Assembly (NCBI RefSeq): GCF_023715485.1
Contig: NZ_JAMBOF010000009.1
Coordinates: 1-64,000 of the forward strand
Origin: Mesobacillus subterraneus
GTDB taxonomy: Bacteria > Bacillota > Bacilli > Bacillales > Cytobacillaceae
Length of the DNA: 64,000 nucleotides
Reading direction: 5' to 3'
Shown here: in pieces, positions 56,575-64,000 of the stretch
How positions within the stretch are numbered: position 1 is the first letter of the stretch
Layout of the letters: each line of letters opens with the position of its first letter
Position numbers and translations under genes: made by a program
Notes under the pieces: model-generated
What the model was told of the DNA's origin: nothing
Database searches by the model: none
The model's input: only the letters and a program-made list of their open reading frames with translations

Positions 56575-57024
56575 TTACTTGCCAATTTCAAGAGCTTTCA
56601 TCATCATTCCTTTTGAAGCGTTAAACACTGTGACATTCGCTTCGTATGAACGGGTAGCACTGATTAAGTCCACCATTTCCCTTAGAGGGTCAACATTAGG
56701 ATATTCAACATAGCCTTCAGCATTTGCATCTGGATGTTCAGGATCAAAAACCATTTTTAATGGTGTTTCATTATCGTCCATAATTCTGGTTACCTTAACC
56801 CCGTTTCCAGCCCCACCATCTGCTGAATTCCCCATCGCTTTATTCAGAAATGAAGAAAAACTTCCTCCCTTTGGTTCCAAAACGACCATTTTCCTTCGGT
56901 ATGGCTCCCCATTAACTCCTCTGGTGGAATCAACATTTGCCATATTTGATGAAATTACATCCATTCTTAGGCGCTGAGCAGTCAATGCAGATGCTGTTGT
57001 ATTCATGCTATGAAAAATTGTCAT
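56575..57024 (-). CDS. flgC: Flagellar proximal rod protein FlgC
   Basis: 149 residues. N-terminal rod motif FHSMNTTASALTAQRLRMDVISSNMANVDSTRG and C-terminal VDPLREMVDLISATRSYEANVTVFNASKGMMMKALEIGK. ATG 3 nt after the flgB stop region, with GGTGG upstream. Confidence 0.97.
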   Translation of the reverse strand: MTIFHSMNTTASALTAQRLRMDVISSNMANVDSTRGVNGEPYRRKMVVLEPKGGSFSSFLNKAMGNSADGGAGNGVKVTRIMDDNETPLKMVFDPEHPDANAEGYVEYPNVDPLREMVDLISATRSYEANVTVFNASKGMMMKALEIGK

Positions 57025-57026
57025 AT

Positions 57027-57422
57027 TTACTTACCACCCCGTATGACCGATTGGAGGGAATTAAATTTCCCATTAATTCTTTCAGTCAGCGCATTATAAT
57101 AGATTTGGTTCGTCGCCAGGTCGGCCATTTCTTTATCCAAATCAACACTATTCCCATTTTCGTTATAATTCACATTTTTCTTTGTTACCATCGCTGGCCC
57201 ACTGCTCACTCTGCTGCCAAATTCAAAATGGCGGGCATCAGATCTATTCGCTTGAAAAGACTGGCCTAGTGCCTGCTCAAACGCCGCTTTAAAGGATACA
57301 TCTTTCGCTTTATAATTCGGTGTATCAACATTCGCGATATTCTGCGAAATTACTTTTTGCTTTGCAGAAGAATAGTTCAACGCATTTTCTAAGGTTGATA
57401 CCGTGTTCGAAAACAACTTCAA
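57027..57422 (-). CDS. flgB: Flagellar proximal rod protein FlgB
   Basis: 131 residues. Rod motif LENALNYSSAKQKVISQNIANVDTPNYKAKDVSFK and the C-terminal VDLDKEMADLATNQIYYNALTERINGKFNSLQSVIRGGK. Start chosen: TTG at 57422 (MKLFSNTV), 6 nt after TGAGGTG; a GTG three codons upstream is inside that site. First gene of the long fla/che operon. Confidence 0.95.
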   Translation of the reverse strand: MKLFSNTVSTLENALNYSSAKQKVISQNIANVDTPNYKAKDVSFKAAFEQALGQSFQANRSDARHFEFGSRVSSGPAMVTKKNVNYNENGNSVDLDKEMADLATNQIYYNALTERINGKFNSLQSVIRGGK

Positions 57423-57452
57423 TTTTTGCACCTCACTAATGCTTTACTGTAA

Positions 57453-57487
57453 ATTTTGCTGAATTTTGTAATACATTGCTGAAATTC
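57453..57487 (-). promoter_or_regulatory. Two candidate CodY boxes at the fla/che start site
   Basis: On the minus strand AAAATTCAGCAAAAT (57453-57467) and GAATTTCAGCAATGT (57473-57487) match the CodY consensus AATTTTCWGAAAATT at 11 and 10 of 15 positions by hand count. Their centres are 20 bp apart and cover the expected transcription start. CodY repression of the fla/che promoter is known in B. subtilis; binding here is inferred. Confidence 0.45.
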
Positions 57488-57490
57488 GTC

Positions 57491-57519
57491 ATTATATCCC
57501 TAATTGTAAAGAATCTGAA
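57491..57519 (-). promoter_or_regulatory. Sigma-A promoter of fla/che operon
   Basis: On the minus strand -35 TTCAGA (57514-57519) and -10 TATAAT (57491-57496), 17 bp apart. It is about 70 nt upstream of flgB. No convincing SigD promoter was found nearby. Confidence 0.65.
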
Positions 57520-58300
57520 ATAATCTGTCTATGTACTTTCAGTTAATTTTTATCATGCATAGTGCTCATTTTTCAAAATAGGTTAAAAGACCTATTAATT
57601 TACTGTATTTTATATTTCTATAAATATCATACAAATATATTAGCAATAAACTGATTACAATTGGTTAAAAAGAATTATCTGCAGAAGAATTCACCTCAAG
57701 CGACCGAGGAATATTCTCCTATAAAACCGGAATATATTTCTTAGTTCTTTGTGAATTTTTGTGAAAAAAACCTTTTTTGTTTTGGGCTTTGTAAAAGAAG
57801 AGAAATATAATTGTAATAAAGACAGGAACAAAAAGCGCAAGCGCCTCGTTCAACCCGACAAGCGCTGCCCTTCAAGAACGCCCCTTCCTGTGGCTGGCGG
57901 GTCTAGTACATCGTGTCCATCGGAGGGCCGACCGGTGAAGTCTTCTTGACTTCATTGGGCGGACCGAAATCGAAATGCATAGCCGACTGTCCAGAAACGC
58001 AGAAACTGGTGACTCCGACAAAGAAGCGTTTTTTTCTTCTGCCGATGGAGTTGAAGTTTCGGAGTTTCTAAGAGGCGACACTAGACAATCCGAAAAGCGG
58101 AGGCGACTGCCCAACTCCGACAAGCGCTGGAGGGCCTGACAGTGAAGTCGTTCTTTGACTTCATTAGCAGGACCGAAGCGTCTCGAGGAGTTAGGAGCCG
58201 AAGCTAGACAAGCGACTCGAGGGGTTAGGCGCTGGAGCTGGATTGAGAATACTACATGTAGTTATCCACAACTAAATAATTTTTTAATTTCCTAAAGACT
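57520..58300. other. codY-flgB intergenic region
   Basis: About 780 bp: A/T-rich sequence (57520-57830) next to the fla/che promoter, followed by a block of palindromic repeats (57835-58245). Short ORFs here have no family-like features and fall within repeats. No RNA gene is recognised. Confidence 0.6.
57835..58245. repeat. Composite palindromic Bacillaceae intergenic repeat array
   Basis: Starts AAAAAGCGCAAGCGCC, ends GGCGCTGGAGCTGGATT, the two borders I recall for a repeat common in Bacillus-group gaps. Two internal copies of GGAGGGCC...GTGAAGTC...GACTTCAT...GGACCGAA (57922-57967 and 58129-58178) contain the inverted repeat GAAGTC/GACTTC. CGACAAGCGCTG and CTCGAGGRGTTAG units also recur. 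Confidence 0.75.
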
Positions 58301-58330
58301 AAAAAAACCCGCTGGCATCCAGCGGGTTTT
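58301..58330 (-). terminator. Intrinsic terminator of codY operon
   Basis: CCCGCTGG (58308-58315) and CCAGCGGG (58319-58326), extended by A/T pairs, form a strong stem with a CAT loop, followed on the minus strand by T-run. It is 11 nt after the codY stop. Confidence 0.95.
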
Positions 58331-58340
58331 TGGCACTTAT

Positions 58341-59120
58341 TTAGTTGTTTTTAAGCTTCTCAAGTTCAAAAAGGAATTTATCATTCAATACTTTGATATA
58401 TGTTCCTTTCATTCCAAGGGAACGAGATTCGATTACGCCAGCACTTTCAAGCTTGCGTAGAGCGTTAACGATCACGGAACGAGTGATACCCACTCTGTCA
58501 GCGATTTTTGAAGCAACTAGCAGGCCTTCTTTACCGTTAAGTTCTTCAAATATATGTTCAATCGCTTCAAGCTCACTATATGAAAGAGAGCTAATCGCCA
58601 TTTGGACGACCGCTTTGCTGCGAGCTTCATCTTCAATTTCCTCAGCTTTTTCACGAAGGATTTCCATACCTACAACAGTTGCGCCATATTCTCCAAGGAT
58701 AAGGTCATCATCGTGGAACTGTTCTTCAAGACGCGCAAGTATCAAAGTTCCAAGACGCTCACCGCCGCCGATAATCGGCACGATAGTCGTTAAGCCATTT
58801 TTGAATAGGTCCTTGTTCTCAACCGGAAAAGCAGTGTATTCACTGTTCACATCAAGGTTTGGTGATGTTTCCTGGACGTTGAAAAGGTTCTTTGTGTACT
58901 CTTCTGGGAATTGTCGGTCTTCAAGCATCTTCACCATGCGCTCGTTTTCGATTTGCTGGTTGATCGCGAAGCCCAAAAGTTTCCCTCTGCGGCTCACGAC
59001 AAAGATGTTTGCTTCGATTACTTCACTCAGTGTTTCGGACATTTCTTTAAAGTTTACCGGTTTGCCGGCAGCTTTTTGGAGCAGGGCGTTAATCTTTCTA
59101 GTTTTTGATAGTAAGTCCAT
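58341..59120 (-). CDS. codY: Global GTP/branched-chain amino acid-sensing regulator CodY
   Basis: 259 residues, full length. N-terminal GAF domain (about 1-155) that binds isoleucine, leucine and valine, with the [12 protein letters not shown] loop; a linker helix; and the C-terminal winged [45 protein letters not shown]. It represses nutrient uptake, amino acid synthesis and motility genes in rich conditions. ATG with AGGAGGAAG upstream. Last gene of the trmFO-codY operon and immediately upstream of fla/che, a target in B. subtilis. Confidence 0.98.
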   Translation of the reverse strand: MDLLSKTRKINALLQKAAGKPVNFKEMSETLSEVIEANIFVVSRRGKLLGFAINQQIENERMVKMLEDRQFPEEYTKNLFNVQETSPNLDVNSEYTAFPVENKDLFKNGLTTIVPIIGGGERLGTLILARLEEQFHDDDLILGEYGATVVGMEILREKAEEIEDEARSKAVVQMAISSLSYSELEAIEHIFEELNGKEGLLVASKIADRVGITRSVIVNALRKLESAGVIESRSLGMKGTYIKVLNDKFLFELEKLKNN

Positions 59121-59250
59121 TATTTCTTCCTCCTATTTGCTTCAACAAAAAATACATTTATTTTTAATCACTGGCTTATTTCAACACTTAAGCACAATAG
59201 GCAGCCTTTATTTGTCTACCCTTTTGCAAATGCACTAAAACGGTAAACCA

Positions 59251-60654
59251 TTATAATATGAATTGGCTTAAGTCTTTATCGCGTGAAATAACTCCCAGCT
59301 TTTCCTCTACATATTGAGGAGTGATCGCGACTTTTTCCAAATTGATATCCGGTGCCTCGAAGCTAAGATCTTCAAGAAGTTTTTCCAATATTGTCTGGAG
59401 TCTTCTCGCACCGATATTATCCGTATTCTGGTTAACTTCAAACGCGACTTCAGCAATCTTACGAATAGCATCGTCAGAAAATTCAATTTGTATACCTTCA
59501 GTTTCCAATAAAGCTTGATATTGCTTTGTAAGCGCATTGTCAGGCTCTACCAGTATTCTGTAAAAATCCTCTACTGTTAACTTGGTAAGCTCCACTCTGA
59601 TCGGGAATCGGCCTTGCAGCTCCGGTATCAAATCAGAAGGTTTTGCCATATGGAATGCCCCCGCGGCAATGAATAAAATATGGTCAGTTTTAACTGGTCC
59701 GTATTTTGTGTTTACCGTGGATCCTTCGACAACCGGCAGGATATCTCTCTGGACGCCTTCGCGCGACACATCAGCACTGGAACTGCCAGAATTCTTGCTG
59801 GCAATCTTGTCGATTTCATCAATAAAGATAATTCCAGCCTGCTCAGCGCGTGATGTAGCTTCCTGGGTAACTTCATCCATATCGATAAGCTTTTGGGCTT
59901 CTTCGTTGATCAAGACCTTTCTAGCCTCACGAACGGCCAGCTTGCGTTTCTTGTGTTTTTTGGGCATTAAGCCGCCCAAGGCATCCTGCATGTTCATGCC
60001 CATTTGTTCCATGCCTGACCCCTGGAGCATGTCGAACATCGAAGGAGCCTGTTCTTCCACTTCTACAGTGATCAACTCATCTTCAAGCTCGCCAAGCTCA
60101 AGCTTCTGTTTGATTATTTTGCGCTTCTCATATAATCCCAGGTCTTCTGGCTGGTTTGTTTCCTGTTCAGACTGGCCGCCTCCGCCAAACAGCATTTCCA
60201 GTGGATTTTTATAATTCACTGATTTTTTCGCTGATGGTACGAGCAGCTCAATTAATCGGCGGTTTGCATTTTCTTCAGCAGGCTCTTTAACACGCTGCAT
60301 CTTTTCCTCTTTAACAAGCCTTACCGATGTTTCAACAAGGTCCCTGACCATAGACTCAACATCGCGGCCGACATAACCAACTTCAGTGAATTTGGTCGCT
60401 TCAACCTTTATAAATGGGGCACCGACCAGCTTTGCCATCCTTCTGGCAATTTCTGTTTTACCTACCCCTGTAGGCCCTATCATCAAGATATTTTTAGGAA
60501 TAACTTCATCTCTGATGTTTTCTGCGAGCAAGCCCCTGCGGTATCTATTTCTTAGAGCGACTGCAACAGCTTTTTTAGCATCCTTCTGGCCGACAATGTA
60601 CTGATCAAGCCTTTCCACGATTTGCCTTGGAGTTAAATTGGTCATTTGTTTCAA
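59251..60654 (-). CDS. hslU: HslU (ClpY) ATPase subunit
   Basis: 467 residues of the AAA+ ClpX/HslU family: Walker [14 protein letters not shown], the [11 protein letters not shown] pore loop, an intermediate I-domain (about 110-245), Walker B IIFIDEID. It unfolds substrates for HslV. Start proposed: TTG at 60654 ([11 protein letters not shown]), 6-8 nt after GGAGTG; ATG at 60645 is an alternative. Downstream of hslV by 19 nt. Confidence 0.94.
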   Translation of the reverse strand: MKQMTNLTPRQIVERLDQYIVGQKDAKKAVAVALRNRYRRGLLAENIRDEVIPKNILMIGPTGVGKTEIARRMAKLVGAPFIKVEATKFTEVGYVGRDVESMVRDLVETSVRLVKEEKMQRVKEPAEENANRRLIELLVPSAKKSVNYKNPLEMLFGGGGQSEQETNQPEDLGLYEKRKIIKQKLELGELEDELITVEVEEQAPSMFDMLQGSGMEQMGMNMQDALGGLMPKKHKKRKLAVREARKVLINEEAQKLIDMDEVTQEATSRAEQAGIIFIDEIDKIASKNSGSSSADVSREGVQRDILPVVEGSTVNTKYGPVKTDHILFIAAGAFHMAKPSDLIPELQGRFPIRVELTKLTVEDFYRILVEPDNALTKQYQALLETEGIQIEFSDDAIRKIAEVAFEVNQNTDNIGARRLQTILEKLLEDLSFEAPDINLEKVAITPQYVEEKLGVISRDKDLSQFIL

Positions 60655-60673
60655 TCTGAACACTCCTTTTCCG

Positions 60674-61216
60674 TTACAGTTCTTCTACGATAATATTGTG
60701 ATTTGTATAAACACAAATGTCAGCAGCAATTTCCAAAGACGATTTCGCGATTTCCTTCGCAGTCAGATGGTCGCCAGCATATTGTTTTAATGCACGGCCT
60801 GCAGACAACGCATAGTTGCCGCCCGATCCGATCGCAAGAATACCGTCATCAGGCTCGATTACTTCTCCAGTCCCTGATATAAGCAGCATATGTGTTTCGT
60901 TCATGACGATCAACATAGCTTCAAGCCTTCTAAGAACTTTATCGCTTCGCCATTGCTTAGCAAGTTCAACGGCCGCTCTCTGGAGATTCCCGTTGAATTC
61001 CTCAAGCTTCCCTTCGAACATCTCAAACAAAGTAAAGGCATCGGCAACAGAACCAGCAAATCCGGCAATCACTTTACCATTAAACAACTTTCTAACCTTC
61101 TTCGCTGTGTGTTTCATCACTACTGCATTTCCAAAGGTTACCTGGCCATCGCCTGACATGGCGCATTGGCCTTTATGCTGAACAGCAAATATCGTTGTAG
61201 CGTGGAATTCTGACAT
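60674..61216 (-). CDS. hslV: HslV (ClpQ) protease subunit
   Basis: 180 residues, proteasome-type N-terminal nucleophile peptidase forming two hexamers. The N-terminus [16 protein letters not shown] keeps five extra residues before the TT that is the Thr nucleophile in E. coli HslV (TTIV...). In B. subtilis ClpQ/CodW the extended Ser end was reported as the nucleophile, and Ser2 is retained here. [14 protein letters not shown] is intact. ATG with AGGAGGACG upstream. Confidence 0.96.
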   Translation of the reverse strand: MSEFHATTIFAVQHKGQCAMSGDGQVTFGNAVVMKHTAKKVRKLFNGKVIAGFAGSVADAFTLFEMFEGKLEEFNGNLQRAAVELAKQWRSDKVLRRLEAMLIVMNETHMLLISGTGEVIEPDDGILAIGSGGNYALSAGRALKQYAGDHLTAKEIAKSSLEIAADICVYTNHNIIVEEL

Positions 61217-61236
61217 TCTTTCGTCCTCCTTCTGGC

Positions 61237-62139
61237 TTACGCCCTCGGGTGATGTGACATATAAATATTCCGTAAATGCTCTTTTGTAACATGGGTGTAG
61301 ACTTGCGTCGAAGATAGAAACGCATGGCCCAGCAATTCTTGTACGGTCCTCATGTCCGCTCCGTTGCTCATCATATGAGTCGCAAATGAATGGCGCAGTT
61401 TATGAGGATGGATCTTACCCGTCAGAGCAGAGTTTTCGATCAATTTATTTAAGATATCCCTGATGCCGCGGTCCGTCAGTGGTCCGCCTCGGAAATTAAC
61501 AAATAAATAACCATGATCGCCTTTGTCCTTCAGAAGTTCTGATCTTCCATTCTTTATGTACTCGTCAAGCGCATCATGAGCAAAGCTGCCGAAAGGCACA
61601 TACCTCTCTTTTTTCCTTTTACCGTGAACTAAAACAGTCGACAGAGATAAATCTATGTCTTTCATCTGGATTTTACAGCATTCGCCGACACGGATTCCTG
61701 TCGCATAAAGAAGTTCAAGAATCGCTTTATTCCTTCTTCCTAAAGCAGTTTCAGTCTCACAAGCATTAAATAGCTGGGATAGTTCCTCTTCGTAAAAAAA
61801 ATCCGGCAGGCGCTTTTCTAATTTCGGGATTGAAACAAGCGAGAAAGGATTATCCTCGACGATTTTTTCCCGCAACAAGAATTTATAAAAACTGCGCATA
61901 CATGAAATCTTGCGCGCCACAGACTTTCTGGAAAGCTGCTGGTCAAATAGTTTTGTAAGATAAATTCTTGTATCAGAGTATTCAACATCTCCCAAATCAG
62001 TCAGTCCTTGTTCAGACATGAACAAAAAAAATTCCCTAATATCATGTTGATAATGTTCAATTGTATATTGTGAGTAATTTTTCTCGATTTGTAAATATTC
62101 AATAAATAACTTTAAAGAATTGTTCACATTTGCTTCCAT
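61237..62139 (-). CDS. xerC: Tyrosine recombinase XerC (CodV)
   Basis: 300 residues. Core-binding N-terminal domain, then catalytic residues in ATGIRVGE (Arg), [12 protein letters not shown] (Lys), [12 protein letters not shown] (HxxR), [10 protein letters not shown] (His) and Tyr281. With XerD it resolves chromosome dimers at dif. ATG with GAGGTG 5 nt upstream. It lies between trmFO and hslV as in Bacillus (codV-clpQ-clpY-codY). Confidence 0.97.
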   Translation of the reverse strand: MEANVNNSLKLFIEYLQIEKNYSQYTIEHYQHDIREFFLFMSEQGLTDLGDVEYSDTRIYLTKLFDQQLSRKSVARKISCMRSFYKFLLREKIVEDNPFSLVSIPKLEKRLPDFFYEEELSQLFNACETETALGRRNKAILELLYATGIRVGECCKIQMKDIDLSLSTVLVHGKRKKERYVPFGSFAHDALDEYIKNGRSELLKDKGDHGYLFVNFRGGPLTDRGIRDILNKLIENSALTGKIHPHKLRHSFATHMMSNGADMRTVQELLGHAFLSSTQVYTHVTKEHLRNIYMSHHPRA

Positions 62140-62199
62140 CTTTTCACCTCACAAGGGCTACTAAATAGTAACATATTTGAATAGCCCTCGCAATAAAAA

Positions 62200-63507
62200 T
62201 TACAAATTTTTCACAAATTTCTGAATTGTTTCCAACGCTCTGGAAGCGTGCTTTTCGTTGCGTTCTTGTTTGCCTTTGATTTTTTCCGGCAGCTCAGGAA
62301 AAAGTCCAAAATTAGCGTTCATTGGCTGGAAGTTTTTCGCATTGGTTGTTGTAATATAACGAGCCATACTTCCCATTGCTGTTTCATGAGGGAATTCTAC
62401 TGGTTCCTCACCTTTTACCAGGCGGGCAGCATTAATTCCGGCAACCAGGCCGCTTGCAGCTGATTCTACATAGCCCTCAACACCTGTCATTTGTCCAGCA
62501 AAGAAAAGGTCTTCTCTGTTCCTGAATTGATATGTCGCCTTAAGCACCTTCGGCGAATTGACGAAGGTATTACGGTGCATTACACCATAGCGGACGATTT
62601 CAGCATTTTCGAGTCCAGGAATAAGCTGTAGCACTTCTTTTTGAGGTCCCCATTTTAAATGCGTCTGGAAGCCAACAATATTGTAGAGTGTTCCCGCAGC
62701 ATCATCCTGCCTTAGCTGTATTACAGCAAATGGACGCTTTCCTGTTTTCGGATCTTCAAGTCCAACTGGCTTCAAGGGACCAAAAAGCATCGTCTTTCTT
62801 CCCCTTTGTGCCATAACTTCGATTGGCATGCAGCCCTCAAAGAAAATTTCTTTTTCGAATTCTTTTAGCGGTACTGTTTCTGCTGCAATCAAAGCCTCGT
62901 AGAAGCGATCAAATTCCTCTTCTGTCATCGGACAGTTAAGATAGGCAGCCTCCCCTTTATCATATCTTGATTTAAGGTAAACCTTATCCATATCGATACT
63001 ATCTTTCTCGATAATCGGTGCCGCTGCATCATAAAAATAAAGATATTCTTCACCTGTAAGCTCCTTCAACTGCTCTGACAAAGCCGGACTAGTTAAAGGA
63101 CCAGTAGCAATGACGGTAGGGCCATCGGGAATTCGAGTCACTTCTTCATTTAAAACAGTAACGTTTGGGTGCCCTTTTACTCGATCAGTCACATATGCAG
63201 CAAACTCATGGCGGTCTACAGCCAAAGCCCCTCCTGCGGGAACAGCACAAGCATCTGCCGCTCCAATGATAACGGAGTCAAGCTTCCTCATCTCTTCCTT
63301 TAATACCCCTACTGCATTCGTTAATGTGTTTGCGCGCAAAGAATTGCTGCAGACGAGTTCAGCGAATTTATCTGTATGGTGAGCCGGAGTTTGCTTAACA
63401 GGCCTCATCTCATACAAGTTAACTTTGATGCCTCTTTCCGCAAGCTGCCACGCAGCTTCGCTTCCGGCCAGTCCGGCACCAACGACATTTACTCTTGCTT
63501 CAGTCAT
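62200..63507 (-). CDS. trmFO: TrmFO (Gid), folate/FAD-dependent tRNA U54 methyltransferase
   Basis: 435 residues. N-terminal FAD-binding [13 protein letters not shown] (8-20), the conserved [13 protein letters not shown] and [10 protein letters not shown] with the conserved Cys, and the C-terminal [20 protein letters not shown]. It makes 5-methyluridine 54 in tRNA using methylenetetrahydrofolate. ATG with GGAGGAAA upstream. Separated from topA by a terminator and repeats. Confidence 0.98.
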   Translation of the reverse strand: MTEARVNVVGAGLAGSEAAWQLAERGIKVNLYEMRPVKQTPAHHTDKFAELVCSNSLRANTLTNAVGVLKEEMRKLDSVIIGAADACAVPAGGALAVDRHEFAAYVTDRVKGHPNVTVLNEEVTRIPDGPTVIATGPLTSPALSEQLKELTGEEYLYFYDAAAPIIEKDSIDMDKVYLKSRYDKGEAAYLNCPMTEEEFDRFYEALIAAETVPLKEFEKEIFFEGCMPIEVMAQRGRKTMLFGPLKPVGLEDPKTGKRPFAVIQLRQDDAAGTLYNIVGFQTHLKWGPQKEVLQLIPGLENAEIVRYGVMHRNTFVNSPKVLKATYQFRNREDLFFAGQMTGVEGYVESAASGLVAGINAARLVKGEEPVEFPHETAMGSMARYITTTNAKNFQPMNANFGLFPELPEKIKGKQERNEKHASRALETIQKFVKNL

Positions 63508-63614
63508 ATCTATTTCCTCCAGTAGCTATTTAAAAAATACAATAGTTTGAAAAAGAATGTTTCTACGCTGGTCGTTTAGTGCGTTATTATTACAACAGCC
63601 TTTTCAAAAGATTA

Positions 63615-63623
63615 ATTATACCA
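63615..63623 (-). promoter_or_regulatory. Candidate extended -10 promoter of trmFO operon
   Basis: On the minus strand TGGTATAAT is an extended -10 (TGnTATAAT) about 108 nt upstream of trmFO. The -35 at 17 bp (AAGATT) is weak. A second TATAAT lies at 63646-63651. Confidence 0.4.
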
Positions 63624-63734
63624 TCTGCCTGTACATAAATCTTCTATTATATACTTCATTCTTACTTACTTTACCCTGATACTTGTATCATTTTGCACTT
63701 TAGTTTACGAAAAAGAAAGAAAAAAGTTTCAAAA

Positions 63735-63830
63735 GCGAATAGCGGATGCGCCTTGGGCATCCCCGAACAAGCACCGGAGGGCCATCAGGTGAAGTCGATT
63801 TTTCAGCCTTCCCTGGATGGACCGGAACGA
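63735..63830. repeat. Palindromic Bacillaceae intergenic repeat, third copy
   Basis: AAAAGCG...CCGAACAAGCACCGGAGGGCC...GGTGAAGTCG...GGACCGGAACGA follows the same order as the codY-flgB copies (AAAAGCG, CGACAAGCGC, GGAGGGCC, GTGAAGTC, GGACCGAA). The centre has diverged, and the GAAGTC/GACTTC pairing is partly lost. Confidence 0.6.
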
Positions 63831-63874
63831 CTTCGATGGGACAGTACTGTCTCCAGACATTTTATAACTCCAAC

Positions 63875-63906
63875 AAAACACAAAGAGTGAGCACAGGGCT
63901 CACTCT
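63875..63906 (-). terminator. Intrinsic terminator of topA
   Basis: AGAGTGAGC (63884-63892) and GCTCACTCT (63898-63906) form a perfect 9-bp stem, followed on the minus strand by TTGTGTTTTG. Its 5' arm overlaps the topA stop codon. Confidence 0.88.
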
Positions 63907-64000
63907 AGCTTTGTGGTTCTTCTTTGTAGTCGCATTCGGTACATTGGACCTGAACACCTTTTTTGAGTTTCTTCTCGACAAGCATCTTATCGCATTTAGG
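63905..64000 (-). CDS. topA: DNA topoisomerase I, C-terminal end (partial)
   Basis: Only the last 31 codons are in the window. The frame on the minus strand reads PKCDKMLVEKKLKKGVQVQC then TECDYKEEPQS and stop TAG (63905-63907). The spaced Cys residues are the last zinc-binding module of bacterial TopA, and the position upstream of trmFO matches Bacillus. The rest of the gene lies beyond the right edge. Confidence 0.92.
   Translation of the reverse strand, partial: PKCDKMLVEKKLKKGVQVQCTECDYKEEPQS

Larger units (their letters stand above)
63508..63874. other. trmFO-topA intergenic region
   Basis: About 370 bp without a credible gene. It has two minus-strand TATAAT hexamers likely serving the trmFO operon, and a copy of the palindromic repeat (63735-63830). 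A short open frame over the repeat is not supported. Confidence 0.55.

Noticed and set aside
57872-58123. Minus-strand 83-codon open frame
   Set aside because: Consists entirely of the palindromic repeat block; composition follows the repeat.
58345-59238. 297-residue open frame on the plus strand
   Set aside because: Antisense shadow of codY; Ser/Arg-rich composition and no domain. The minus-strand protein is unmistakable.
59582-60214. 210-residue plus-strand open frame
   Set aside because: Antisense to hslU, Ser-rich, arises from codon use on the opposite strand.
62145-62190. Terminator between trmFO and xerC
   Set aside because: AGGGCTA/TAGCCCT arms pair across a loop of more than 20 nt, with no T-run.
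63693-63890. Plus-strand 65-codon open frame
   Set aside because: Runs through the repeat copy and the topA terminator; no start signal.
1-64000. CRISPR arrays, tRNA or rRNA genes, prophage or an accessory defence island
   Set aside because: No regularly spaced repeats, tRNA-like folds, phage structural genes or toxin-antitoxin pairs were seen; the gene content is core chromosome throughout.

Overview
The window is a continuous stretch of core chromosome from a low-to-moderate GC, motile, endospore-former-type Bacillaceae bacterium. The gene order and protein sequences look like a Mesobacillus/Cytobacillus/Bacillus sensu lato relative of Bacillus subtilis; this is inferred from remembered family sequences, not from a search. 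Every recognisable protein gene lies on the minus strand, so transcription runs from high to low coordinates. There are no tRNA or rRNA genes, no CRISPR array and no prophage.

In the direction of transcription: the last codons of topA (63905-64000); the trmFO-xerC-hslV-hslU-codY operon (63507-58341); a 0.9-kb repeat-bearing gap with the fla/che promoter; then the fla/che operon from flgB (57422) to swrB (27839). That operon holds rod and basal body (flgB, flgC, fliE, fliF), switch and export ATPase (fliG, fliH, fliI, fliJ, ylxF), hook length control and hook (fliK, flgD, a flg_new-type protein, flgE, swrD), fliL, switch (fliM, fliY), cheY, export gate (fliO, fliP, fliQ, fliR, flhB, flhA), placement (flhF, flhG), chemotaxis (cheB, cheA, cheW, cheC, cheD), sigD, a DUF342/FapA-like gene, a small gene of unknown function, and swrB. 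Next come rpsB-tsf, pyrH-frr, uppS-cdsA-dxr-rasP, proS and polC, the rimP-nusA-rnpM(ylxR)-ylxQ-infB-ylxP-rbfA translation/transcription cluster, truB-ribF, rpsO, pnpA, ylxY and mlpA.

Many genes overlap by 1-14 bp or start within a few bases of the upstream stop, which implies translational coupling, most densely in fla/che. Intrinsic terminators divide the non-flagellar part into short units. Several starts are placed inside longer open frames because a clear Shine-Dalgarno sequence points to an internal ATG, GTG or TTG.

The unusual content is in the gaps. The left edge holds the 5' end of a group II intron (IIC-like) inserted directly after the mlpA terminator. Two ~170-bp MITE-like elements with ISL3-like ends sit in the truB-ribF and nusA-rimP gaps, the latter with an exact 8-bp target duplication. 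A family of palindromic Bacillaceae intergenic repeats lies in the flgB-codY and trmFO-topA gaps. Structured leaders precede rpsO, rpsB and pnpA. Two CodY-box-like sequences lie just downstream of the fla/che promoter, next to codY itself.
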